NCBI GenBank assembly: GCA_003134995.1
Contig: PLDC01000026.1
Span: forward strand, 62,001-126,000
Reading direction: 5' to 3'
Length of the DNA: 64,000 nt
Source: Acidobacteriaceae bacterium
GTDB lineage: Bacteria; Acidobacteriota; Terriglobia; Terriglobales; Acidobacteriaceae
Notes under the pieces: model-generated
The model's input: the letters and a program-made list of their open reading frames with translations, nothing else
The model's database searches: none
What the model was told of the DNA's origin: nothing
Position numbers and translations under genes: made by a program
Shown here: positions 7,579-14,297 of the stretch, in pieces
Position numbering within the stretch: the stretch's first letter is position 1
Layout: each line of letters opens with the position of its first letter

Positions 7579-8405
7579 GCGTTAAGAAAGAAGCGTCAGG
7601 ACGCCGTTCGGTCCAAGTGGAAGTGGAGGTTCCGGGCACGCCGGAGGAAGTTTGGCAGGCCATCGCGACCGGCCCGGGAATTTCGTCGTGGTTCGTGCCT
7701 ACTGAGTTTGAGGAGCGGGACGGGAAGCCCGTGGCCGTGAAGTTGAACTTCGGGCCGGGCATGGAGTCGAGTTCCCCGATTACGACCTGGGATCCTCCGC
7801 GGAGGTTTGGCGCCGAGTCGCCTGGCTGGATGCCTGGCTCGCCGACCGTTGCGGATGAGTGGACTGTTGAGGCGCGCGGGGGAGGGGTTTGCGTGGTCCG
7901 CGTGGTGCATAGCCTCTTCGCCAGCACGGACGACTGGGATAACCAACTGGAAGGGACCGAATCCGGATGGCCCGGGTATTTCCGCATCCTGCGGATTTAT
8001 CTCACGCACTTCCGCGGACAACGGTCGGCGATGATGCAGTGGATGGCTCCGGCGGCGGGAACAGAGGCGGAGGCGTGGGAAACGCTGACTGCGGCATTGG
8101 GGCTGAAGGGCTCGAGCGCCGGGAAGCGTTGGACGGCTCCGGCGGGGGTACCGGCGCTGGGCGGCGTGGTGGAACATGTCAGCCAGAGTCCTTACAGCGC
8201 GTTGCTGCGGCTCGATACGCCGGGGCCGGGCGCTGCGGCGATTGGCGCGGTGAACTTTGGTGGGCAGAGCATGGCCACTTTGAGTTTCTATCTTTACGGC
8301 GATCAGGCGGCTGCTACCGTGGCTCGCGAGACACCGGTGTGGGAAGCGTGGGTGCAGGAACGCTTCCCGGCACCGCCGGAAGCGGGCAAGGGTGAGGGGG
8401 AGTGA
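7575..8405 (+). CDS. SRPBCC (AHSA1/START-like) domain protein
   Basis: The first 150 residues match the activator-of-Hsp90-like SRPBCC fold: VEVEVPGTPEEVWQAIATGPGI, SSWFVPTEFEERDG, and the hydrophobic-cavity elements that follow. The C-terminal 110 residues are less typical and may be a second, diverged copy of the same fold. Such proteins bind hydrophobic ligands in a deep cavity. The ATGA overlap with the ArsR-type gene suggests that the regulator and the ligand-binding protein share one signal. The natural ligand cannot be inferred. Confidence 0.83.
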   Translation: MSVKKEASGRRSVQVEVEVPGTPEEVWQAIATGPGISSWFVPTEFEERDGKPVAVKLNFGPGMESSSPITTWDPPRRFGAESPGWMPGSPTVADEWTVEARGGGVCVVRVVHSLFASTDDWDNQLEGTESGWPGYFRILRIYLTHFRGQRSAMMQWMAPAAGTEAEAWETLTAALGLKGSSAGKRWTAPAGVPALGGVVEHVSQSPYSALLRLDTPGPGAAAIGAVNFGGQSMATLSFYLYGDQAAATVARETPVWEAWVQERFPAPPEAGKGEGE

Positions 8406-8475
8406 TCGCTAGGGATACGAAGGGCGACATCGCGACCCTCATGGTTCTGTGTCGCAGGAAAAAACCGGCGGGTGC

Positions 8476-8640
8476 TTACGTCTGCTGGTAGCGAAGGACG
8501 TCTTCCACTTCGTCGTTCAGTTCATCGGCGGCCTTGTTGATGAGCTCGAGATCGCGGGCTTCCATCTGCGCCCGCGAATGTTGGCGCAAATACCGAGCCA
8601 GCACCGCTTCGATGAATGCCGAGGTCCCAACTACACGAGC
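8476..8640 (-). pseudogene. Remnant of a ribbon-helix-helix antitoxin gene
   Basis: In a frame different from the XRE gene, an open stretch encodes GTSAFIEAVLARYLRQ, then ARDLELINKAADELNDE and EDVLRYQQT before a TAA at 8476. This is the C-terminal half of CopG/MazE-like antitoxins (the ELIN..ADELN..VEDVL.YQ pattern). Upstream the frame enters the 3' end of the XRE gene and the encoded residues lose all similarity; no start codon is available there. The likeliest reading is that an insertion or deletion fused the end of the XRE gene onto a decayed antitoxin gene. Confidence 0.55.
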
Positions 8641-8912
8641 TCCAGTCGAACCTGTCGTCCGACGACAGTTGCGGCCTTTTGCAGCGTGCTCAAGGTGATA
8701 GCATCGTTGTCGGGATCGAGTAGCCGGTCGAGGGCTGAGCGACTGGTGTGCATCCGCCGCGCCATTTCAACCTTGGTCAAGCCTTTCTGTATCATGGCGG
8801 CCTCAACCTGGCGCGCGACGACTCGTTTGATGGCAGTTGCACTGACTTTTTCATAGAGACCTTCCTCACGCAGCCAGCTATCGAAGGTTGAGCCGATGTT
8901 CTTTTTCTTCAC
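8631..8912 (-). CDS. XRE-family HTH antitoxin-like protein (93 aa)
   Basis: Residues 30-90 form a helix-turn-helix (VARQVEAAMIQKGLTKVEMA, RRMHTSRSALDRLLDP), and the ends MKKKNIGSTFDSWL and GRQVRLELV are those of a complete member of a HigA-like antitoxin family. The start is GTG at 8912 after GGAGAAAGG. In this family the partner toxin (HigB/Gp49-like) normally sits just upstream; here the 80 bases upstream carry only an open but unrecognisable frame, so the antitoxin seems to be orphaned. Its last three codons overlap the RHH remnant. Confidence 0.85.
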   Translation of the reverse strand: MKKKNIGSTFDSWLREEGLYEKVSATAIKRVVARQVEAAMIQKGLTKVEMARRMHTSRSALDRLLDPDNDAITLSTLQKAATVVGRQVRLELV

Positions 8913-8994
8913 GTCGCTGTTCCTTTCTCCATTTGTCTGCTCCGCGGCCGGGACGAGTTCCGACTGTTGGCGCCTTGCCAGATCGAGCAGCTAC

Positions 8995-9402
8995 TCACTT
9001 TGTGGTTTGGTCAAGAAACGAGCGAACCGTCATAATCCGGATATTGCCGTACTTGCCCAGTCGGAGCAAATCGAGATCGCCCGTAATGATGAATTCGCAC
9101 CCCGCCGCTTCGGCGCATTCCAGCACCCGGTTGTCGTCTGGATCTTCCTTGATTACGTTTATGCCACTTCCGGTCTTCACCTGTTCGCAGCAAGCGTTTA
9201 TGTATTGTTCCGACTGCGCCATTCGCTCGCGCAAAAGTCCAAACTTGTCGCGCAACACGCGCAAAGTTTCCTGCAAGATCTCGTCGGAGATAAACAGAGA
9301 AACTTCCTTGTTAAGCGCCATCTCCATCAGGCGCAGAGGATTCCCGCCGAACATGAATGCGGAGATGAGAATGTTGCTATCTGGAGTGATCCGTGGAGGC
9401 AC
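8995..9402 (-). CDS. PIN-domain toxin of a type II toxin-antitoxin pair
   Basis: The protein has the PIN-domain pattern of acidic residues: TPDSNILISA at residues 6-15 (first Asp), EIL-type Glu near residue 42, DPDDN near 88-92 and ITGDLDLL near 104-111. It belongs to the subgroup annotated as putative toxin component, PIN family, thought to be Mg-dependent ribonucleases. The GTG start at 9402 directly follows the stop of the RHH gene, with no spacer, which is typical of antitoxin-toxin order. Confidence 0.88.
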   Translation of the reverse strand: MPPRITPDSNILISAFMFGGNPLRLMEMALNKEVSLFISDEILQETLRVLRDKFGLLRERMAQSEQYINACCEQVKTGSGINVIKEDPDDNRVLECAEAAGCEFIITGDLDLLRLGKYGNIRIMTVRSFLDQTTK

Positions 9403-9645
9403 TTATTGGCGGGCGCGCTCAGCTCGCGATTCAGCGATGAGACGAGGTACATCGCCCTCGGTGAGGCCTTTCTTTGCAGCGAGTTCGGCGTTCTCGGCAA
9501 CAAACGACCGCAATTCCCGCAGTTTGAGCAGGCCAAGAGTTGCCTCTTCGACCAGTTCGTCGATAGACCTGCCCTCCGCCTTGGCCGTCTCGGCCACTCG
9601 CGACCAGAGTTCCGATGGTAACTGAATGTTTCGATTGGTTCGCAT
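9403..9645 (-). CDS. Ribbon-helix-helix antitoxin partner of the PIN toxin (80 aa)
   Basis: The N-terminus (NIQLPSELWSRVAETAKAEG, then RSIDELVEEATLGLL) is a ribbon-helix-helix DNA-binding motif: a strand of alternating polar and hydrophobic residues followed by two helices. The C-terminal 40 residues would wrap the toxin. It lies upstream of and touches the PIN gene. Antitoxins of this kind repress their own promoter, which must lie in the 255 bases between 9646 and 9900. Confidence 0.82.
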   Translation of the reverse strand: MRTNRNIQLPSELWSRVAETAKAEGRSIDELVEEATLGLLKLRELRSFVAENAELAAKKGLTEGDVPRLIAESRAERARQ

Positions 9646-9900
9646 GCCTACAACCCTGTCTCACATAATCATCCGCGGGCGTCTCAGAGTCAATAGAAGA
9701 CCAGCCGCCGGTAGTGGCTGTTCAATCGCCTGACGGTTGTTTTTCCACGAAAGCAGACTCAGGCTGGGCGTACGCCGGGAAGCCAACTCAATACCCCGCA
9801 CCCAATTCCGCCATTGCCCCCTTCGCCGGTTCTTGTAATAATGATTGCGCTCTGGCCGATTTGCGCCACGGGATTTGTGTCCGTGTGAACAACGGCCCAC

Positions 9901-12300
9901 ATGCGTTTTCTGGATAGAATCTTTGTGCCCACGGGCAACCGGCGGCTGAATGAGCTGATCGGATTCCTGTTGTGCATCTCTGCGCTCCTCCTCTTCCTCG
10001 CGCTGGCTTCGTATTCGCCGCTGGATCCTTCGCTGAATAGCGCCTCGGTTTTGACTGGGACTCGTGTTGCCCGCAACTGGATTGGCGTGGTTGGGGCGCT
10101 GGTCTCAGATTTGACGTTGCAGTTCTTTGGGATTGGAGCGTTTTTGCTGCCGGTGTTTCCTGCGCTGCTTGGAATGCGTTGGTTTGCTTCGCGGAAGATT
10201 CAGGCTCCGGTGGCTAAGAGCCTGGGCGTTGTGTGGCTGGTGATGTTCGTCCCGGCGCTGCTGGCTTTGTTGCCGGGACATTTGCGCTGGCTGAATGCGA
10301 TGCCGATCGAGGGCCTGCTGGGGCGGGTTGTCGGCGATGTGTTGATCCACTACTTGAATGTGACGGGCGCTTACATTGTTTGCGCTAGCGTGCTGGCGGT
10401 TGCGTTGTATCTCTCGACGGCGTTTTCGTTTTCGGCGATTCAGTTGTGGGCGCCTACGCGGTTCGCATTTGTGACTGCGCTGTGGAACCGCTATCAGGAT
10501 TGGCGGGAGGAGCGCGCGAAGCGGCGGCAACAGAAGGAATTGGATAAGCGGCGCATTGCGAAGCCAGTGGTGAAGACGCAGTTGATTCCTTCGCGGCCGG
10601 TGGCTGCGGGGCCTACGGTGCAGGCTAGGGTTGCTCCCGAGGCGCGGCGTACGGGGATTGAGCGGATGCTGGAGCCGGAAGTCGCGGAAGATGCATCGGC
10701 GGGTACGGGGGGAATTCTGCCGGCGTCGTTGGTTGAGGTTGAAGCCGCAGTTGATCCGGAAGTGACGGAGCGGGCTGACAGCGATCACAAGCCGAAGACG
10801 ACCATGCCGAAGATTGCCGCCGGCGGCTACAAGCTGCCTTCGAGCAGTTTGCTGCAGCGTCCGGATGAGCAGGGTGTGGTGGATGCCGACGAACTGAAAT
10901 TACTGGCGCAGGTGCTGACGGAGAAGTACGCCGAGTTCGACGTGCATGGGCAGATCACGCAGATTAATCCTGGACCGGTGGTCACTACGTTCGAGTTCAA
11001 GCCCGACGCCGGAATTAAGTACAGCCGCATCACGAATCTCACCGACGATCTTTGCTTAGCTTTGAAGGCCGAAAGCATTTTGATCGAGCGCATGGCCGGG
11101 AAATCGACCGTGGGCATTCAGGTGCCGAACCGCGAGCGCGAGATTATCTGGCTGCGGGAGAATATTGAATCGCAGGAGTTCATGGGCCACAAGTCGAAGC
11201 TGACGCTGGCCCTGGGCAAAGATATCAACGGGCGTATCGTGGTCGCCGACCTGGCCGGAATGCCGCACCTTCTGATCGCGGGTTCGACCGGCGCGGGCAA
11301 GAGCGTAGCCATCAATGCTTTCATCATGTCGATTCTGTACAAGGCTACTCCGGAACAAGTGCGACTGATTCTGGTGGATCCGAAGCGGCTGGAGTTGGGC
11401 AACTACGAAGGCGTGCCGCATCTTTTTACGCCGATCATTACCGAACCGAAGCTGGCGGCGAATGCTTTGCGCAATGCTGTCCGCGAGATGGAGCGGCGGT
11501 TGAAGTTGCTGGCGGCGAAGGGCGTGCGCAATATCGATCAATACAATCGGCTGTTCGATAATGGCGGAACGCCAAGTTTGTTTGAAGAAGATTCCGACGA
11601 CAAGCCGATTCCTTATATCGTGATCATCATCGACGAGTTGGCTGACTTGATGATGCTCGATTCATCGAACGTGGAAGAATCGATCACGCGGCTGGCGCAG
11701 ATGGCGCGCGCGGTGGGCATTCATCTAGTGCTGGCTACGCAGCGTCCGTCGGTGGACGTGATTACGGGATTGATCAAGGCGAACTTTCCGGCGCGAATTT
11801 CTTTTCGCGTGGCGACCAAGGTGGATTCGCGAACCATTCTTGATGCCAACGGCGCCGAGGCGCTGCTCGGCAAAGGCGACATGCTTTATCTGCCTTCGGG
11901 ATCGGCACGGGTGCATCGCTTGCATGCGCCGCTGGTCACGGAAAAAGAGATTGCGGCGGTGGTGGAATTCTGGAAAGCGCAGGGCTCGGCGGAATATCAG
12001 CAGCAGTTCCTGGAGGCTCCGCAGGACGAGAGGCAAACCGGCAGCGGTGGCGCCGAGGGAGCAGGGGATGGCGCTGAGGATGATCCGGTTTATCAGGATG
12101 CGGTGAAGCTGGTGGTGGAGTTTGGGAAAGCGTCGACTTCCCTACTGCAGCGGCGGTTGCGGATTGGATACGGGCGCGCGGCGCACCTGATCGATCTGAT
12201 GGAGCATGATGGAATTGTGGGAGCGGCGGATGGTCCCAAGCCGCGGGAAGTATTGAAGCGACCAGACTGGATTTCGGAGATTGAAGAGACCATGCGGTAG
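9901..12300 (+). CDS. ftsK: DNA translocase FtsK/SpoIIIE
   Basis: This septum-anchored hexameric motor pumps DNA during division and helps chromosome-dimer resolution. Residues 20-170 carry four transmembrane helices; 170-330 is a basic, alanine/proline-rich linker; the alpha domain follows; Walker A (GSTGAGKSV) is at residues 461-469 and Walker B (YIVIIIDELADLM) at about 571-583. The last 65 residues are the winged-helix gamma domain (LLQRRLRIGYGRAAHLIDLM), which reads orienting octamers on DNA. At 799 residues it is close to SpoIIIE-like sizes, with a much shorter linker than in E. coli. Confidence 0.95.
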   Translation: MRFLDRIFVPTGNRRLNELIGFLLCISALLLFLALASYSPLDPSLNSASVLTGTRVARNWIGVVGALVSDLTLQFFGIGAFLLPVFPALLGMRWFASRKIQAPVAKSLGVVWLVMFVPALLALLPGHLRWLNAMPIEGLLGRVVGDVLIHYLNVTGAYIVCASVLAVALYLSTAFSFSAIQLWAPTRFAFVTALWNRYQDWREERAKRRQQKELDKRRIAKPVVKTQLIPSRPVAAGPTVQARVAPEARRTGIERMLEPEVAEDASAGTGGILPASLVEVEAAVDPEVTERADSDHKPKTTMPKIAAGGYKLPSSSLLQRPDEQGVVDADELKLLAQVLTEKYAEFDVHGQITQINPGPVVTTFEFKPDAGIKYSRITNLTDDLCLALKAESILIERMAGKSTVGIQVPNREREIIWLRENIESQEFMGHKSKLTLALGKDINGRIVVADLAGMPHLLIAGSTGAGKSVAINAFIMSILYKATPEQVRLILVDPKRLELGNYEGVPHLFTPIITEPKLAANALRNAVREMERRLKLLAAKGVRNIDQYNRLFDNGGTPSLFEEDSDDKPIPYIVIIIDELADLMMLDSSNVEESITRLAQMARAVGIHLVLATQRPSVDVITGLIKANFPARISFRVATKVDSRTILDANGAEALLGKGDMLYLPSGSARVHRLHAPLVTEKEIAAVVEFWKAQGSAEYQQQFLEAPQDERQTGSGGAEGAGDGAEDDPVYQDAVKLVVEFGKASTSLLQRRLRIGYGRAAHLIDLMEHDGIVGAADGPKPREVLKRPDWISEIEETMR

Positions 12301-12316
12301 TCGTGGCCGAATCGCT

Positions 12317-12604
12317 TTACTCCGACAGCTTGGCCAGCTTGTGAGCTTCAAGGTCGACCCGATAGCGAGTTCCCTGTTTGTATTCCTTGGGATCGACATG
12401 CAGCACTTTCATGCCCTGCACATTGCGTCCGCGGGACGCCGCTCTCTCTCGAATCCGTTTCTCCATCCCCGGTTGATCCACCACGCGACCTCCTGACAGT
12501 GTTGTCACCCAATGAGTGTGAACGATAGTGCCATTGGAGGGATCGTACAAGACACACAGCTTCTGATCCTCTGGCGTAGCTAAATTTCCTTTCGGCACAT
12601 TCAT
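12317..12604 (-). CDS. Hypothetical protein (95 aa)
   Basis: I do not recognise this family. It is soluble, with no signal peptide, and mixed alpha/beta in appearance: a beta-rich N-terminal part (LCVLYDPSNGTIVHTHWVTT) and a basic helix (MEKRIRERAASRGR). It converges on ftsK and ends 16 bases from its stop. The next minus-strand gene starts just upstream, so the two may be co-transcribed. Confidence 0.5.
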   Translation of the reverse strand: MNVPKGNLATPEDQKLCVLYDPSNGTIVHTHWVTTLSGGRVVDQPGMEKRIRERAASRGRNVQGMKVLHVDPKEYKQGTRYRVDLEAHKLAKLSE

Positions 12605-12610
12605 GGTTCG

Positions 12611-12982
12611 TTAGCTCCAGAAAAAGATTTGGAACAGCGCCATCGCAATTACCCCGCCGTACCCGCCGCTGGCGTCCTCCGCATCAAAGTAGAAGTAAAC
12701 TGCAACGACGTTGGATTCGGCTATCGCCGGAACTAGACCAACCAATTCGGGGCTACTAATTCCCGGCAAAAGGTGAGGAGTTTCGGCACCCGTATGCGGA
12801 TCCTGCGTGGTATATGCGATGATGCCCGTGTTAGCACTGGAGTTGCTGGCATTGGAGTAGCTCGACAGGCCTGAAGTACAAACCACGGTAGACGAGGCAA
12901 ACTCAACATCGTGAGACCAGTCCGCAGTTTCGTTTGTCGCCCAGCCATGAACGCCTTGAAACCAGTAATTGTCGATGCTCAT
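12611..12982 (-). CDS. Hypothetical protein (123 aa)
   Basis: The ATG at 12982 has AAGAGG a few bases upstream and a TATAAT hexamer further upstream (reverse strand, 13012-13017). The product is rich in Ser, Ala, Thr and aromatic residues, and ends in a hydrophobic segment (GGVIAMALFQIFFWS). The frequent small and aromatic residues suggest a beta-sandwich; no domain can be named. It may form a two-gene unit with the 95-residue gene six bases downstream. Confidence 0.55.
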   Translation of the reverse strand: MSIDNYWFQGVHGWATNETADWSHDVEFASSTVVCTSGLSSYSNASNSSANTGIIAYTTQDPHTGAETPHLLPGISSPELVGLVPAIAESNVVAVYFYFDAEDASGGYGGVIAMALFQIFFWS

Positions 12983-13105
12983 CCTTGAACCTCTTCCGCG
13001 GAATCCACGAGATTATACGCTTAACTTACCGGTCGAGGACGGCACAACTAAAAGGCGAGTTATCGCGTCGGTGGCCGCCTAGTGAGCCAGGAGTTCGATC
13101 AATCT

Positions 13106-13135
13106 CGGACAATAAGCTTCGTGGCATTCTAGAAT
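13106..13135 (+). promoter_or_regulatory. Promoter-like element for a possible leaderless gene
   Basis: CGGACA (13106-13111), an 18-base spacer and TAGAAT (13130-13135) end only six bases before the ATG at 13142. The expected transcription start would coincide with the ATG, and no ribosome binding site is present. Confidence 0.4.
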
Positions 13136-13141
13136 TGACTT

Positions 13142-13339
13142 ATGCCTAAACGCCATCTTCGCGTGCTGAAGTGGCTGGGGACTACTCCAGCGATCGCGGT
13201 TTGTTCCGAGTGCAATTGCGAGTTCAGGGTTCCTCTTGAAGTGTTGAAGCGCGTGGGTGGAGCGGCGGAGAACCTTAAGCTCCAATTTGCGCGGCATCCA
13301 TGCGGCACGGCGGAGACGGCGGGGAGCGAGCAGTTATAA
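13142..13339 (+). CDS. Small Cys/His protein, zinc-ribbon-like (65 aa)
   Basis: The sequence starts MPKRHLRVLKWLG and contains CSECNCEF at residues 21-28 and HPCG near residue 53, a Cys4/Cys3His-like set that could hold one zinc. I recall closely similar short proteins in acidobacterial genomes, which supports a genuine gene. Its function is unknown. It is likely to be transcribed from the promoter just upstream without a leader. Confidence 0.6.
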   Translation: MPKRHLRVLKWLGTTPAIAVCSECNCEFRVPLEVLKRVGGAAENLKLQFARHPCGTAETAGSEQL

Positions 13340-13390
13340 ATCCTCAGCCTACCTCAGGCGCAAAGCGCAGCTCATTTCGGGCCACGTAAC

Positions 13391-13410
13391 GGCACGAATG
13401 AATTCGTGCC
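13391..13410. terminator. Perfect hairpin between convergent genes
   Basis: GGCACGAA-TGAA-TTCGTGCC is a perfect 8-bp stem with a 4-base loop, placed between the convergent 65-residue gene and the YfiR-TonB gene. No long T run follows on either strand, so it may be a dispersed palindrome rather than a terminator. Confidence 0.5.
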
Positions 13411-13430
13411 CTTCCCGATCCTAGCGCGAT

Positions 13431-14297
13431 TCATCGCGGGGGAAATGTGAACTTTACTATTTCCACTGTTTCCTTCGGCGCGGGCTGATACTTCCATTGC
13501 ATGACTACGGTTGCGACGGCGGCCGCTAGCAACGGATGGCCGCCGACGATGTTCACTGCTTTTACCGTTCCATCGGGCTTCACTACTGCCTGCACTTGGA
13601 CGGTCCCAGTCAATTTCATGTGCTCGGCGAGGGCTGGGTACTCTGGCTCCTGGCTGCGCACGAGTTGGCGCCCACCTTCCGCCGGGGAGTTTGCGGCCGT
13701 TGCGGAAGAGGAGCCAGAGCCACTCTTGGCGAGCGCTAGAATTTTCGAGCTGAAATGTATCTCGGCACGATCGAGAGCTTCAGCATTGACTTCGAAGTGG
13801 ATGCTTCCATGGTCTCGAACAAGATTAATCATGCCGCCTTGGTGGAGGAAGGATTCATCCTCACCCACGAAGAGCACGCCTGCCTGCGCCAGGGCTTCGA
13901 TGGCGGCTTGCGCGTGCTTTCTTTCGGAGCCGCGGAAAAATACGATATGGCATGATTTCATCTCCTCTACGGAGCTTGCGGATTTGACGACCACAGGATG
14001 AGGACCGATAACTTTTCCGGCGACCACGGTTTTCAAGACATCGAGAAACGATTGATCTGAGGCGTCGACTCCGATCACGAGAGGGGACGGACCGTCGGGC
14101 AAAGCGCGCCTGGGCCACTCCGCGAGTTTTGCGAAATTGAGAAGATAGGCCGCCTTAACTTGGTCTTCCGAGGCTTTCTGCCCCATAGCCGGAAGTTGAA
14201 ATAGCAAGAGAGCGAGAGCAATCGTTAGAGCAGCCCGGGGCGATAGCTGCCGGAGCAATGATTCGTCTTTGCCCGAGAAATGCATTGTGAATTTCAA
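13431..14297 (-). CDS. YfiR-like periplasmic domain fused to a TonB C-terminal domain
   Basis: After a signal peptide (to about residue 40, ending AMGQ), residues 42-190 match the YfiR/HmsC family (DUF4154: VKAAYLLNFAKLAEWPRRAL, CHIVFFRGSE, VLFVGEDESFL, GGMINLV, IHFEVN). After a Ser/Ala-rich linker, residues 205-288 are a TonB C-terminal domain (PEYPALAEHMKLTGTVQVQA, VKPDGTVKAVNIVGGHPLL). YfiR is a periplasmic inhibitor of YfiN-type diguanylate cyclases; TonB domains energise outer-membrane receptors. No transmembrane ExbB/ExbD anchor precedes the TonB part. Its ATG overlaps the stop of the TonB-dependent receptor by four bases. Confidence 0.85.
   Translation of the reverse strand: MKFTMHFSGKDESLLRQLSPRAALTIALALLLFQLPAMGQKASEDQVKAAYLLNFAKLAEWPRRALPDGPSPLVIGVDASDQSFLDVLKTVVAGKVIGPHPVVVKSASSVEEMKSCHIVFFRGSERKHAQAAIEALAQAGVLFVGEDESFLHQGGMINLVRDHGSIHFEVNAEALDRAEIHFSSKILALAKSGSGSSSATAANSPAEGGRQLVRSQEPEYPALAEHMKLTGTVQVQAVVKPDGTVKAVNIVGGHPLLAAAVATVVMQWKYQPAPKETVEIVKFTFPPR

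Noticed and set aside
8888..9625. Two 240-codon open frames on the plus strand across the PIN/RHH genes
   Set aside because: They are shadows of the minus-strand toxin-antitoxin genes, with Ser/Arg-rich content and no family resemblance.
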